DNA of 62,867 nucleotides. Source: Planctomycetota bacterium (lineage in GTDB: Bacteria > Planctomycetota > UBA1135 > JACQFD01). Below the pieces are notes generated by a model, which did not search any database, was not told where the DNA came from, and saw only the letters and a list, made by a program, of their open reading frames with translations. The stretch covers positions 1 through 62,867 of the forward strand of contig JAEUHX010000088.1 of the NCBI GenBank assembly GCA_016792805.1. Reading direction: 5' to 3'. Position 1 is the first letter of the stretch, and every line of letters begins with the position of its first letter. Positions 18,722 through 28,765 of the stretch are shown here, in pieces. A program made the position numbers and the translations under genes.

Positions 18722-19990
18722 TTACCGCCCCGCGGCGTCGAGCGCCCGTGTGAGGTCGGAAGCCAGATCGCGCCAATACTCGACACCGATGCTGAGGCGC
18801 ACGAGACCGTCAACGATTCCGCAGCGCTGCAGCTCGCTTTCCTCCATCTCGGAGGCGGTGGTCGTCCGCGGGTGGCAGGCGAGCGATTCGACGCCCCCGA
18901 GAGAGACGGCAAGCCGGACGATGCGCAGAGCGTTGAGGAATCGGAACGCCGCTTCGCGGCCGCCTTTCAGCTCGAGCGCGATGAGTGAACCCGGCGCGCT
19001 GCACTGCGAGGCAAAGATGCGCGCCTGCTCCCCCGTGAAAAGCGTCGGATAATGAATACGCTCCACAGCTGGGTGCGCCTTCAGCACATCGACGATTTTT
19101 GATGCATTCTTCGACTGCTTGATCATACGCAAATAAAGCGTCGCCATGCTGCGCTGGAGCATCCAGGCGGTGAAGGGCTCACAGATCGTGCCGAGGAAAG
19201 CGCGCGTCGCCTTCACGCGCGCGATGAGTTCGGCGTCGCGAACCGAGACGGCACCCGCAACGAGATCGCTGTGACCGCCAAGGAACTTCGTGGCCGAGTA
19301 GACGACGACGTCGGCGCCGTGGAGCAGCGGCGACTGGAAGACAGGACCAAGAAATGTGTTGTCGACGACGACGACTGGCCTGCGTTCGGGGCGCGCGGCG
19401 CGGAGGCCATCGAGCAGTGCCGACGTGCGCGAGAGATCCAGCATTCGAAGAGTGGGATTCGCCGGAGTCTCGAGATAGAGCACGGCAAGGCGCTCCCCTG
19501 CAGCTTCGACGGCCTGGCGAAGTTGTTGTAAGTCATCGCCAGGTGCGGAGCGAACTTCAACGTTCCATTGCGGCAGAATGTGCTGAAGAAGTTCGTGGGT
19601 ACCACCGTACACAGGGCGCCCGAACACCATCACGTCGCCGGGGCGAAGGAACGTGAGGAGTGCCGTCGTGATCGCCGACATGCCGCTCGAGAAGGCGGCC
19701 GCTCCAGCGCATCCTTTCTCCACGGAGCCCAGCGCCTCCTCAAACATCTCAGCATTCGGATGATTGAGTCTTGCATAAATAAGGCTCGCGTGCTCGCCGG
19801 GCAGTGCCTGCTCGCGGCCGAGCGCCACGCGAAACCAATGCGACATTTCCTCCGCGGAGCGAAACGCATAGGTCGAGACCGGATAGATGGGCGGGCGCAC
19901 CGCCATCACCGAAAGCTCCGGGTCGAAGCCCTCCGAAACAGAGCGGGTTTCGGGGTGCAGGCGTCGCGCTCGGTCGTGGGGTTGGTGCAT
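18722..19990 (-). CDS. PLP-dependent Cys/Met-metabolism enzyme (cystathionine/methionine gamma-lyase-like)
   Basis: A 422-residue fold-type I PLP enzyme of the trans-sulfuration family. The PLP lysine is in YSATKFLGGHSD (Lys235). Other family marks are IYARLNHPN (71-79), AAFSSGMSAITTALL, the PLP-binding VVVDNTF (207-213), YLETPANPTLRM, and the C-terminal VRLAVSLGGVESLACHP and VRLSIGVEYWRDL. The family includes cystathionine gamma-synthase, cystathionine lyases, methionine gamma-lyase and O-acetylhomoserine sulfhydrylase. Substrate choice cannot be read from the sequence alone. The ATG at 19990 leads 67 bases after the stop of the epimerase gene, so the two may be co-transcribed. Confidence 0.9.
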   Translation of the reverse strand: MHQPHDRARRLHPETRSVSEGFDPELSVMAVRPPIYPVSTYAFRSAEEMSHWFRVALGREQALPGEHASLIYARLNHPNAEMFEEALGSVEKGCAGAAAFSSGMSAITTALLTFLRPGDVMVFGRPVYGGTHELLQHILPQWNVEVRSAPGDDLQQLRQAVEAAGERLAVLYLETPANPTLRMLDLSRTSALLDGLRAARPERRPVVVVDNTFLGPVFQSPLLHGADVVVYSATKFLGGHSDLVAGAVSVRDAELIARVKATRAFLGTICEPFTAWMLQRSMATLYLRMIKQSKNASKIVDVLKAHPAVERIHYPTLFTGEQARIFASQCSAPGSLIALELKGGREAAFRFLNALRIVRLAVSLGGVESLACHPRTTTASEMEESELQRCGIVDGLVRLSIGVEYWRDLASDLTRALDAAGR

Positions 19991-20057
19991 GGCAGGATTG
20001 GAGCGAATGCTGCGCCGGAATCAGGCAGCGTGCTTGAGGATTCGCAAGATTCGGAGG

Positions 20058-21101
20058 CTACCGCGGTGCCCAGTCGCGGGGCGCAACTCCCAGCCCCGGC
20101 GCCGACGGTTCCCGCCAGCGCCCCCCATCGAGCTCGATGCCGCAGAAGGGGTCGTCCGCCAGCAGCAGCGAACCGTCGAGATCGACCCAATCGAAGAGCG
20201 GCGCAATCGATACCCCCGCAGCGATTCCGAGCGAACTCTCAATCATGCAGCCGAGCATGCAGTGCAATCCGAGGGCGCGCGCCGCTTCCGCCATCTCGAG
20301 AGCGCGCGTGATCCCTCCACATTTGCTTAATTTGACATTCACTCCGTGGAACTGTCCGCGCAGCGGCGCGACGTCGGCCACCGTCAGCGACGATTCATCG
20401 GCGATCAGCGGGATCGGAGAGCGCTCAAAAAGCCATCGTTGACTCTCTATATCTCGGGCCGGGAGCGGCTGCTCCACGAGTTCGACGCCTTGGGTCGAAA
20501 GCCACAGAATCCGCTCGAGCGCCTCCTCCTTTGACTTCCAGCCCTCATTGGCATCGACGCGGAGCGGCACGCCCGTAGCGGAGCGGACCGCAGAGACATT
20601 CGCCATGTCGTCGCCGAGCCCGACCTTAATTTTCAGAATTTTGAACTCTCGCGCGTCTCTCGCGCGCGCCGCCATCGCCTGAGGCTGCGCGATCCCGATT
20701 GAGAAGCTCGTCGGCGGCGAGGGGCGGCCGGAAGTGCCGACAAGCTCCGCCACCGTCTTCGAGAGGCGCTTGCCGCGCCAATCCCATAGAGCGGCGTCGA
20801 GGGCCGCGGTCACTTCGCTCTCGGGGCCGACCATCGTCTCCGCGACCGCGATCCAGGGGCGCGGGCTCCAGGGTGAGAGCTCCGTGAGCCGGGGAGCCAA
20901 TCGCTCGAAGGCGCGCGCCGCCCCGTCGAAGCTCTGCCCGTAGCGCGTATTCGGCGCCGCTTCGCCATAGCCGACCGCGCCCTCGGCCTCGAGGCGCAGG
21001 AGCCCGTTTCGCTTGGCCGTGGAGGTTCCGCGCGCGATGGTCCAGGCATGGGCGAGCTCCAGCGGAAGCTCCACGAACGAGAGGCGCACGGCCGAGTTCA
21101 T
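20058..21101 (-). CDS. dipeptide epimerase (L-Ala-D/L-Glu epimerase type)
   Basis: A 347-residue enolase-superfamily enzyme. I chose the ATG at 21101; the frame extends upstream but overlaps the divergent gene. The KxK base motif is KILKIKVG (Lys157/Lys159), metal ligands are Asp183 (VDANEGW), Glu210 (EQPLP) and Asp235 (ADES), and the opposite-face lysine is in NVKLSKCGGI (Lys258 or Lys260). The DLDG loop (307-310) is the dipeptide-substrate motif of Ala-Glu epimerases. Members invert the Glu centre of L-Ala-D-Glu during murein peptide recycling. Its divergent partner at 21176 contains an NlpC/P60 domain of the kind that releases this dipeptide, which supports the assignment. Confidence 0.9.
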   Translation of the reverse strand: MNSAVRLSFVELPLELAHAWTIARGTSTAKRNGLLRLEAEGAVGYGEAAPNTRYGQSFDGAARAFERLAPRLTELSPWSPRPWIAVAETMVGPESEVTAALDAALWDWRGKRLSKTVAELVGTSGRPSPPTSFSIGIAQPQAMAARARDAREFKILKIKVGLGDDMANVSAVRSATGVPLRVDANEGWKSKEEALERILWLSTQGVELVEQPLPARDIESQRWLFERSPIPLIADESSLTVADVAPLRGQFHGVNVKLSKCGGITRALEMAEAARALGLHCMLGCMIESSLGIAAGVSIAPLFDWVDLDGSLLLADDPFCGIELDGGRWREPSAPGLGVAPRDWAPR

Positions 21102-21175
21102 CGCGCCAAGATGGAGCAGGTCAAGGCGCGACGCAAAGGATTGGGAAGCGCGCCGCAGGACCTCACAATCCGATC

Positions 21176-23068
21176 GTGAACTCCGACCTCCGCCGCGCTG
21201 ATGTTCCGTGGCTGCTCGCCGCGCTCCTGACGGCCTGCGGAGCCGCGCGATCACACTCCCCAAGGCCCGAGCCCACCGCGATGCGCGTCCGATCCCTTGC
21301 ATTTGTGATTACCGCCGTGGAACCGCTCCTTTCTGGGCCGTCGGAGGAGTCGTCGGTGGTGAGCCAAGCCACGCTCGGCATGGGAGTCGATGTCCTCGAA
21401 GAGCCGGCGTCCGCGGCTCGAGGGTTCTGTAAGGTGCGCACGCCGGAGGGCTATGAAGGCTGGCTCGCAGTGGCGGCGCTGCGGCGCGCGCGAGACGGCG
21501 AAGTTGGATATGCCGCGCCGCCGCGCAGCGCCGCCGGCGGGAGGGTGTGCGAGGTCATCGCCGTGCGCGCCCATGTGTATGCTTCTCCCAGCTTTTCCAA
21601 GGGCAAGCCGCTCCTTACAGTTCCCATGGGGACGCGGCTTGAGGCACTCGGCTCGCTGGCCGGCGCCGACGGGGGCGGCGGCTTCGAACGCATTCGGCTT
21701 CCCGATGAGCGGAATGCTTATGTGGCCTCCGGCGATCTTCGGGATGTGCCTCCGGGACATGTCCCCGATCTCGGGAATCCCGCCCGGTGGCTTGCGATCG
21801 GGAGGCGACTGCTGGGCGCTCCTTACACCTGGGGAGGCACGACTCCTCTCGGATTCGACTGCAGCGGGCTCGTTCAATTTATCTTTCGGCAGCACGGAGT
21901 GCTGTTGAAGCGCGACGCCTATCAGCAGTGCTTCCAGGATCCCCAGCTCGCGGCGGTCGAACCGGAACGCGTCCGCGAAGGAGACCTTCTCTACTTCGGA
22001 ACCGAGCAGCGCATCGACCACGTCGCGATGTGGGCGGGCGGCACCTTCGAGCGCGGCGGAATCGTGCTGGAAGCGACAAGGCAGGGGCAGCCATCCACGA
22101 AGATCACGGCGTTCGACACCCCGGCTCTGCGGCCGCGTCTTCGATATGTGCGTCGCCTACGGGCGCTCGGCGTGGAGCCCTCCTCCGATGGCGCCGCGCG
22201 CGACGGGATGTTTGCAAAAGCGGCTGCCGCCGCGATCACAGAAAGCGGTGTGAGCGCGGCCGTCGTATTGTGGAATCCCACGAAACGCTCGAGAATCGCC
22301 ATCGAAGGCGACCGCACCGTTCACGCCGCGAGCACGATGAAGCTGGCCGTTCTCCTGGAGCTGCTGCGGCGGGTCGACGCGGGCGAGATCCGGCTCGCCG
22401 AGGAGATCGAGGTCGTCAATCGATTCGTCAGCATTCAGGATGGCTCGACTTTTACCGTCGAGCTTGAGCCATCGCAGGAGGAGGGAGTCCAGCCGCTCAT
22501 CGGCAAACGGGCCTCGCTCGAGACGCTCGCGCGGGAGATGGTGTCGCGCAGTTCCAATGTCGCCACGAATCTCTTAATCGTCCGACTCGGGGCTGACGCC
22601 ATCTCGCGCATGTGTGAGCTTGCGGGCGCAGGAGAGATGAAGGTGCGCCGGTGCGTCGAAGACATCCCGGCCTATCGCGCGGGGATTCACAATACGACAA
22701 CGGCACAGTCGCTGGCGCAGCTCATGGCGCTCTGTGTCCCGGAGTCGGCACCCCAAGACGCGCTGTCGAGCTGGAGGCTCTCCGAGAGCTCCAGACAGTT
22801 TGCGCAGCGTTGCCTGCTGGATCAGAAGTTCCGCGAGCGGATTCCAGCCGGGCTCCATCCCCAGTCTGGAGCCCTTGTGGGAAACAAGACGGGGCTCACA
22901 TCCATGGTCGAGCATGACGCCGCCTGGGTGCAGCTCCCCGACGGCGGCACCTACGTTCTCGTGGTGCTCACGTGGGATCTCACCACCGATGCGCTCCACG
23001 AGCGCTCGAAGGAACTCTCCCGTCGCATCTCGCGCCTCGCCTGGGAGCACGCGATCTCTCCGGATTAG
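21176..23068 (+). CDS. lipoprotein fusing SH3-NlpC/P60 peptidase to a serine beta-lactamase-like domain
   Basis: A 630-residue protein from a GTG at 21176, retained because it gives a lipobox LLTAC (Cys21). Residues about 45-110 and 125-190 look like two SH3b domains. Residues 200-330 are an NlpC/P60 domain with GAPYTWGGTTPLGFDCSG (Cys229) and DHVAMW (His282), the layout of YkfC-type gamma-D-glutamyl endopeptidases. Residues 345-630 resemble class A beta-lactamases or PBP-type hydrolases: STMK (Ser386, Lys389), SSN (459-461), NTTTAQSLA and KTG (571-573). The omega-loop Glu is not clearly placed, so activity may be D,D-peptidase or esterase rather than beta-lactam hydrolysis. Divergent from the epimerase gene with 74 bases between them. 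Confidence 0.88.
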   Translation: MNSDLRRADVPWLLAALLTACGAARSHSPRPEPTAMRVRSLAFVITAVEPLLSGPSEESSVVSQATLGMGVDVLEEPASAARGFCKVRTPEGYEGWLAVAALRRARDGEVGYAAPPRSAAGGRVCEVIAVRAHVYASPSFSKGKPLLTVPMGTRLEALGSLAGADGGGGFERIRLPDERNAYVASGDLRDVPPGHVPDLGNPARWLAIGRRLLGAPYTWGGTTPLGFDCSGLVQFIFRQHGVLLKRDAYQQCFQDPQLAAVEPERVREGDLLYFGTEQRIDHVAMWAGGTFERGGIVLEATRQGQPSTKITAFDTPALRPRLRYVRRLRALGVEPSSDGAARDGMFAKAAAAAITESGVSAAVVLWNPTKRSRIAIEGDRTVHAASTMKLAVLLELLRRVDAGEIRLAEEIEVVNRFVSIQDGSTFTVELEPSQEEGVQPLIGKRASLETLAREMVSRSSNVATNLLIVRLGADAISRMCELAGAGEMKVRRCVEDIPAYRAGIHNTTTAQSLAQLMALCVPESAPQDALSSWRLSESSRQFAQRCLLDQKFRERIPAGLHPQSGALVGNKTGLTSMVEHDAAWVQLPDGGTYVLVVLTWDLTTDALHERSKELSRRISRLAWEHAISPD

Positions 23069-23085
23069 GGAGCCGGGAACGCAAG

Positions 23086-23117
23086 CGGGCGAGCCTCCGA
23101 GTCCGGAAGCTCGCCCG
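23086..23117. terminator. bidirectional terminator between convergent genes
   Basis: CGGGCGAGC (23086-23094) pairs with GCTCGCCCG (23109-23117); the loop itself can close through TCCG and CGGA. It sits 17 bases after the plus-strand stop and 21 bases from the minus-strand stop at 23139, and is followed by TTGTTG on the plus strand. Confidence 0.7.
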
Positions 23118-23138
23118 TTGTTGAGGTACCCGAAGCGA

Positions 23139-24926
23139 CTACGGCAGCCAGAAGGCCGACAGGGCTTTGTTTGTCTTCCAGTTCTTGTGCGAGATCACCA
23201 GATCGTTTCCGATCTGAATGCGCAGGAACATCTGTGCTGTAGGCGCCGCGGGGAAGTCGAACCGCTGCGCGCGAATCTGAATGTTCTTCTTTGCCGGGTC
23301 GAGCCGAATATTGAGCTTGCCCACGGCGGTCTTCGGGCTCGCATAAGTCCACTTGCCCGCCTTCGTCTGCTTCCATCCCGCGTCGCCAGCCGGTATCGTG
23401 ACCACATAGGGCTTCTCGGAATCACCCATGCGGATCTCGAAGGTCTCCGAGCCGGGGTTGAAGACGCCGTCGACGGACACCGGTAAGAATTGGTAATTCG
23501 CCAGGACCGTGAACGAGTCCCGGCCGCTCTTCGGTGTATTCACCGCGCGGGCGCGCGTGATGTCGAGCGACACCGTCTCGAATGGAACCGCCGGGGGCGG
23601 ATCTCCATTCGTGAGGTCGGCGACATACACATCGACCCAGTTGTTATCGTCGTTCTCGACGAGGTTGGTCGCGTCGCTCATGAACGCGATCACCTTCCCG
23701 CTGGCCGAGACTGCGGGGTAGCTCGAGAAGCCATCGATCTGGACGCCCTGGTTCGAGAGGCTCACGCGGAGCGTCTTCGACTGGAGCCGATCGTAAACAA
23801 ATACGTCCTCACGCCCGTTGTTGTCCTCCGGGACGAGGTTGGACGCTTCCGTCGTGTAGGTCACATATCGGCCGTCGGCCGAGATCTCAGGGAAGCTCGC
23901 AGAAGCGTCGGGCAGCTCGCCTGTGCTGGACTGGTCGGCGCGGCTTCGCACGCCGGTAGCGAGGTCGATAAGCACAATTTCCGTGTGCGCGTCGGTATCT
24001 CCCGGCACGAGGTTCGTCGCGGCCGACGCGAATGCGGCCGTCTCGCCATCGGCGGAGATCCGGCCGAAATAGGAGGGCTTGTCGGCCGGCGTGCCATCGG
24101 AAGCCTGCGAGAGCCGCATGGTGGTGCCAAGAGCGAGATCGCGCAGGAACACATCCTGCACGCCATTTCCGTCGAGCGCGATCAAGTCGGACGCTTGACT
24201 GTCAAAAACCACAAATCTACCGTCGGCTGTGATTCGGCCTCCGGACGACGGTCCATGGGCTTCTCCGCCCCCCGTCGCGACGCTCGCACGCACAGTTGTC
24301 TTCAGCATCCGATCGTGCACAAACACATCGGCGACTCCATTGGCGTCATCGGCCACCAAGTTGGTCGCCGTGCTCTGAAAAACCACATATCTCCCGGACG
24401 CACTGAGGGAAGGCTGATAGCTTGCGCCGTCGGCCTCGGACCCGTCGGTCGCAACGCTGATGCGCTCCACCGAGCCGGTGGCGAGATCCTTCACATAGAT
24501 GTCGCGCAGGCCGTTGTGGTCACCCTCGATGAGATTGTCGGCCAGGCTCTCGAATGCCACAAATCTCCCGTCGTCACTGATACCAGGAAAGGACGACGGG
24601 GCATTCCCTTGCTCGCCTGACTCGGCGGTCGAGATGACATGCGTGAGCCCCGTCAGCCGGTCGCGCAGAAAGATGTCACGCGCGCCATTGAAGTCTCCGA
24701 AGACGAGGTTGTCGGCATCGCTGAAGAATGCAATGAACCTCCCATCCGCGGAGACTCGCGGCACCCCCGACGACCCCGTCGCCTGAGAGACACTGATGCT
24801 TGTGCTGACCCTGGTGAGAGTGCCGTAATTCGTGCCCTCCTCCGCACCGGTCGGTGCGAGGGGCCCAAAGGCAACACATAACAAAAGAGAGAATACCGAA
24901 CGCTTGGGGTATGCGTTGGAGATCAT
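23139..24926 (-). CDS. secreted TolB/WD40-type beta-propeller protein
   Basis: A 595-residue protein from the ATG at 24926 (a GTG nine codons upstream is possible), with a signal peptide (KRSVFSLLLCVAFGPLAPTGA). Seven repeats fill about residues 35-445, each close to SADGRFVAFxSxADNLVxGDxNGxRDIFVxDLxTG (for example ISDDGRFVAFESLADNLI, SASGRYVVFQSTATNLV and SADGRYVTYTTEASNLV). This is the PD40/TolB-like blade pattern, giving a propeller. The C-terminal 150 residues form a separate beta domain (SETFEIRMGDSEKPYVVTIP). Probably periplasmic or secreted; it binds protein or glycan by analogy. No catalytic residues seen. Confidence 0.85.
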   Translation of the reverse strand: MISNAYPKRSVFSLLLCVAFGPLAPTGAEEGTNYGTLTRVSTSISVSQATGSSGVPRVSADGRFIAFFSDADNLVFGDFNGARDIFLRDRLTGLTHVISTAESGEQGNAPSSFPGISDDGRFVAFESLADNLIEGDHNGLRDIYVKDLATGSVERISVATDGSEADGASYQPSLSASGRYVVFQSTATNLVADDANGVADVFVHDRMLKTTVRASVATGGGEAHGPSSGGRITADGRFVVFDSQASDLIALDGNGVQDVFLRDLALGTTMRLSQASDGTPADKPSYFGRISADGETAAFASAATNLVPGDTDAHTEIVLIDLATGVRSRADQSSTGELPDASASFPEISADGRYVTYTTEASNLVPEDNNGREDVFVYDRLQSKTLRVSLSNQGVQIDGFSSYPAVSASGKVIAFMSDATNLVENDDNNWVDVYVADLTNGDPPPAVPFETVSLDITRARAVNTPKSGRDSFTVLANYQFLPVSVDGVFNPGSETFEIRMGDSEKPYVVTIPAGDAGWKQTKAGKWTYASPKTAVGKLNIRLDPAKKNIQIRAQRFDFPAAPTAQMFLRIQIGNDLVISHKNWKTNKALSAFWLP

Positions 24927-25096
24927 GGTGTCCGGGCGGCCCGTGGGGATCACGGGGCGGGTCCAGACTTAGTGAACCCCGGGTGGCGAGGTAACCGCGT
25001 CCTTGGCGAGGAGTCCGGAAAAGATTGCCGAATTCCCCCGAACGCCACGTTCTCGACGCGATCACCCGCAAAGGTCCTCGCGGCTCGAGCCGCTCG

Positions 25097-28000
25097 TCAC
25101 GGGCAGAGAACCATCCGAAGGCCGTTGGAGAAGGCGAGGCCTTGAGGCAGGCTCGGATCGAGCGCCACGGACTGGAAGTAGGCGTTGTAGCCCGCCAGGG
25201 CGGGCAGCGACGGGATAGCGAGCGCCCAAGGAGCGGAACCCTGGGAGGCGGGCGAGAAGGCGCCCACCTGGTAGCTCGCCAGATCGACGAGGATCTCCCC
25301 GTCCAGGAATGGGAGCGAACCTGGGGCTCCGCAGGCAAAGGTCCAGGCGCCGGATCCGACAACGTCAGTGGTTCGCACCTCAATCGTCTGCCCGAGGACA
25401 GGCGCGCCGACCGCCATGAGGAGGACGTTTCAAAAGTGCTCCGCAAAGCGAGCGCGAGGAATCGTCGTCCAGCGCAAGGAGCCTATGCCCGGGCGTACCC
25501 AAGGAGTTACGACGAGGACGAGGCGACGCAGCGATGGGCGACGAGGCCCGTGCGCAGCTCGGACGACTATTGAAACGTCCTCCGAGCCCGAGCCGGTGGC
25601 CGGGAGAGGAAATCCAACCGTAGCCGAGGCAGCCGCAGGGCTGTGCCGAACCACCGCCCGCGGAGAAAGTTACTTGAAGCCGGGGTGGCGAGCCCGATTG
25701 GTAATTTCGAACACATCTCCAAGTGTCAAGCGCAGATACGGCGCCGTCGATCACGAATCCGACCGTGCCTCCCGCAGACCAGTCTGGGCGGTCGATGACC
25801 GCCTGCAACAATCCCGCGACGCTCGGCGAGCTGTAGGTCTGGCCGGGAACGAATGCCGGGAACGCCCAGGGGACCGACGGGGCCGTGAGCGGCGAGAAGG
25901 AGGTGAGCACCGGGCCTGCCCCCGCAACGAACGGTGGCAGTGATGGAGCGTCGTAGCTTCGGATCACGGCGGCGGGAGCCCGTTGCTGGTCCGCCGTTGC
26001 CACGAGTTCGAGCGCCGCTTGCGTAATCACAGATCCTGGCGGAATGGGAGCCGTGAACTGGAAGGCCATCTGATAGATGGCCCCCGGAATCGCGTCCGGC
26101 GCAGAGTCCGAAGGCATCGAAAAAGTTACTGAGGCCGAGGCCAGCGCCTTGCCAATAATCGGCATTCCGGTTCGATGCAGGGACGCTCAACGTGAGCGAT
26201 TGGGACGACGCGGTGGCATAGACAGCGGTATGGTTCGCCCCGCCCGCGGGCGCCGTCACCACATGCTGGGAGGCGGCGCCTCCGAGCCACTGCAGAAAGG
26301 AGTAGACCGACGTTCCGATGTTTCCGACAGCCAGCGCTTCCACAGTATGCTGATAGCCGACGAGGCTTTGATACACGCGGGGCGTGGCAATCGACGCTCC
26401 ATCGAGGAAAAGAGAAATCCCGCTGGGAACCGTGTCGAAAACGAGAGTCGTTGTGGTCGGAGAGAGCACCGCGGTCGCCGCGCTGCCCAAGCCCGAAGAG
26501 TCGACAGCCGTGAGCCAAACCTTGAAATAAGTATCTTCCGGGGGATGCCCCGTCGCTGGCACTACAAACGATCCGCTGGTAACTCCGGAGATCGGCCCGA
26601 GGAACGGGTGGCTGTGGCCGCCGCGAACCAGCACAATATTCCAGCTGAGCGCAGACGCGGGCAGAACGCCGTCTTCTGCGTCCGTAGCTCCCCCGGAAAA
26701 GTGGATCGCCTCGCCTGCGATGTACGCCAGGGCATTCGAAGGAGCAGCGATCGTCGGCACCGGCGGCGTGCCAACCGTGATAGGGATCGGCGCCGAAACC
26801 GCCGAAGCCGCGCCGTCGCTCACCGTGAGCGTCGCGGAGTACAGGCCCGGAGAGCCATACAGATGCGCCGGATTTGCGAGCGCCGACTGCGCTCTATCTC
26901 CAAGATTCCACAGGTAGCTAGGAGCTTTCGGCTCCCCATCGGGGTCCAGTGAGCCCGCACTCGTGAAACTCACAAGAAGCGGAGGAACGCCCTGCGTCGG
27001 CGATGCGGACGCGTAGGCCACCGGCGGCAGATTCGCCGCGTTCGAGTACACATAACGGTGCACGGCACCCGCGTCGGGATTGCCGCTCCACGCGACGCCA
27101 ATCGTCGCGCTATAGAGGGCACCGTCCGGGCTGATCGCAAGGTCGACGACCGTCCCTGCGGCTGGGTCGCGTTCGAAGGGCGCCGTCGCGACGATTTGAC
27201 CCGCGCCGTCGACCACGGCTCGGCGAATCCACCGATTTGCGTAGTCTCCAAACAGCAGATTCCCCTGATAGGCGGCAGGGAACACTCCCGTTCGAATCAC
27301 CGGCCCAAGCGTAATCGATCCTTGCGCGAGCGACGGAGCATACAGAGGATCGTTGTGTGCGTAGGAGAACGCTGGAAATGTGACCCCTCGCAGCCGCCTT
27401 GATAGCAGGTCGCCCCCTCCTGGTTCGGCCATCCATAATTGGGGCCGGCCGATCCTCGATTGATTCCCTCGTGAGAGTCGGAGGAGTTGCCGCCGACGTC
27501 GCCGATCCAAAGCGCCCCGTGAGGGAGTCGAACGTCGCTCGGAACGGGTTGCGCAGCCCGAGTGCATAGATGCGCGGGTCGGCGGATGGGTTCCCAACAA
27601 AAGGATTGGACAACGGAACCGAGCCGTCCCTCGCAATGCGCAGGATCTTTCCATAGGGAACGGCGAGGATTTGTGAGTGTTCGGAAGTGAACCAATCCCC
27701 CGTCGAGACATAGAGGTATCCGTTGGGGCCGAAAGAGAGCGAACCGCCGTGGTGGTAGTCCGCGGCCGCAGGGTCCCCGTGGAGATGGGTGCTGTATTGT
27801 TGGGGTCATGGGACGCGAGCGCCCACTGCCCGTGGCCAGGCTGGCCTGCGAGCAGGAGGCCCGTCGGCGAGCCGGCGCCGCTCGAATCGGCCACCGAGGT
27901 CCCCATCCCCTCCTCGAATCGGTAGCTTCCCACGAAGCCCGCCGTCCCCGGGGGGACGACTCGGTCATAGGCGCTCAGGATTTATGCCTGCGTCCGCGCC

Positions 28001-28692
28001 ACGTTCCAGATCCGCACCTCGTCGAGGAATCCCGAGAATGACGGAAACGCGGCGCCGGCATCGTGCTTCTCGGCTCCCAGAACGATGTACGGGCACCAGG
28101 GAGTCACTTTTCCTGAAACGCCGCCGTTGGGATAGCTGATATCTGCTCTCGACGCGTTGGCGGCGCTCTCGAAGTCGAGCAGCCCGTCGACGAAGATGCG
28201 CTTGCGGCCGGTCGAGGCATCGCGAACGCAGGCGACGTGGTGCTAAGCGCCGTCGAGGCACTGCACATTTCCTTCCATGGTGTTTTCGCTGCGATCGAGC
28301 GGCGCAGCCGTCCCGCGCCCCGTACCGAATCGCACAAATCCGCCCTCGAGGCTGATCCCGAAGTCGGGAGATCCCGCACCTCCCCATACATCGCGGTCGA
28401 AGACCACATTTCCGAGAATCCAGTCGTCGCCGCCGACCGCCACGCCACCGCCGGCGTTCTGCGTCGCGTTCTCCGAAAAAGCCCTCGCACCCAAAACTCA
28501 AGGGTGAAGCTCCCGGCGCCGACGTCGCACGGAGCGCTGGCATCGGGGCCCGCCGCGTTGTCGTCGATCGGGATCCGCACCCGATCCTGCTGATTCACTC
28601 CGGTGCCGAAGAACCTCAGCGCCGCCTGGGACCCTTGGGCGTGCGACGTCGTCGAGAGCGTCGAGAGGATGACAAGTGTGAAGAGAGGCAAA
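25097..28692 (-). pseudogene. decayed secreted LamG / PQQ-type sugar dehydrogenase / PKD protein gene
   Basis: Read across frames, one large secreted protein is recognisable. It starts near a TTG at 28692 with a signal peptide (LPLFTLVILSTLSTTSHA), then a LamG domain (about 28600-27980), a glucose/sorbosone-dehydrogenase-like propeller (GPNGYLYVSTGDWFTSEH; RIYALGLRNPFRATFD; GPNYGWPNQEG), a PKD domain (SYLWNLGDRAQSALANPAHLY), a DNRLRE-like domain (about 26165-25650) and a C-terminal domain ending SNGLRMVLCP at 25097. The frame changes near 28460, 27780, 27525, 27385 and 26180. In-frame stops occur at 28243-28245 (TAG where LamG has the Trp of WHHVA) and at 27982-27984 (TAA). A 164-bp element is inserted at 25420-25583. 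The gene is dead. Confidence 0.85.
25420..25583. mobile_element. 164-bp MITE-like insertion with 18-bp terminal inverted repeats
   Basis: GGAGGACGTTTCAAAAGT (25420-25437) and ACTATTGAAACGTCCTCC (25566-25583) are inverted repeats matching at 17 of 18 positions. The interior has no protein-like frame. The element splits the coding sequence of the pseudogene: LGYGWISSPGHRLGL lies on one side and VGAPVLGQTIEVRTTD on the other. The same terminal sequence bounds repeats at 45902-46927. It is non-autonomous in appearance; no transposase is present in the window. Confidence 0.7.
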
Positions 28693-28765
28693 GTGGAGGT
28701 GCGCTTGGAGTCGAGGGCGTTGCCGTTCGACGCATTCGCGGGGGCGGCGAGATCCTGTTCGACAG

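Noticed and set aside
21102..21302. N-terminal extension of the dipeptide epimerase
   Set aside because: It would overlap the divergent lipoprotein gene and reads as Arg-rich non-protein sequence; the family start fits the ATG at 21101.
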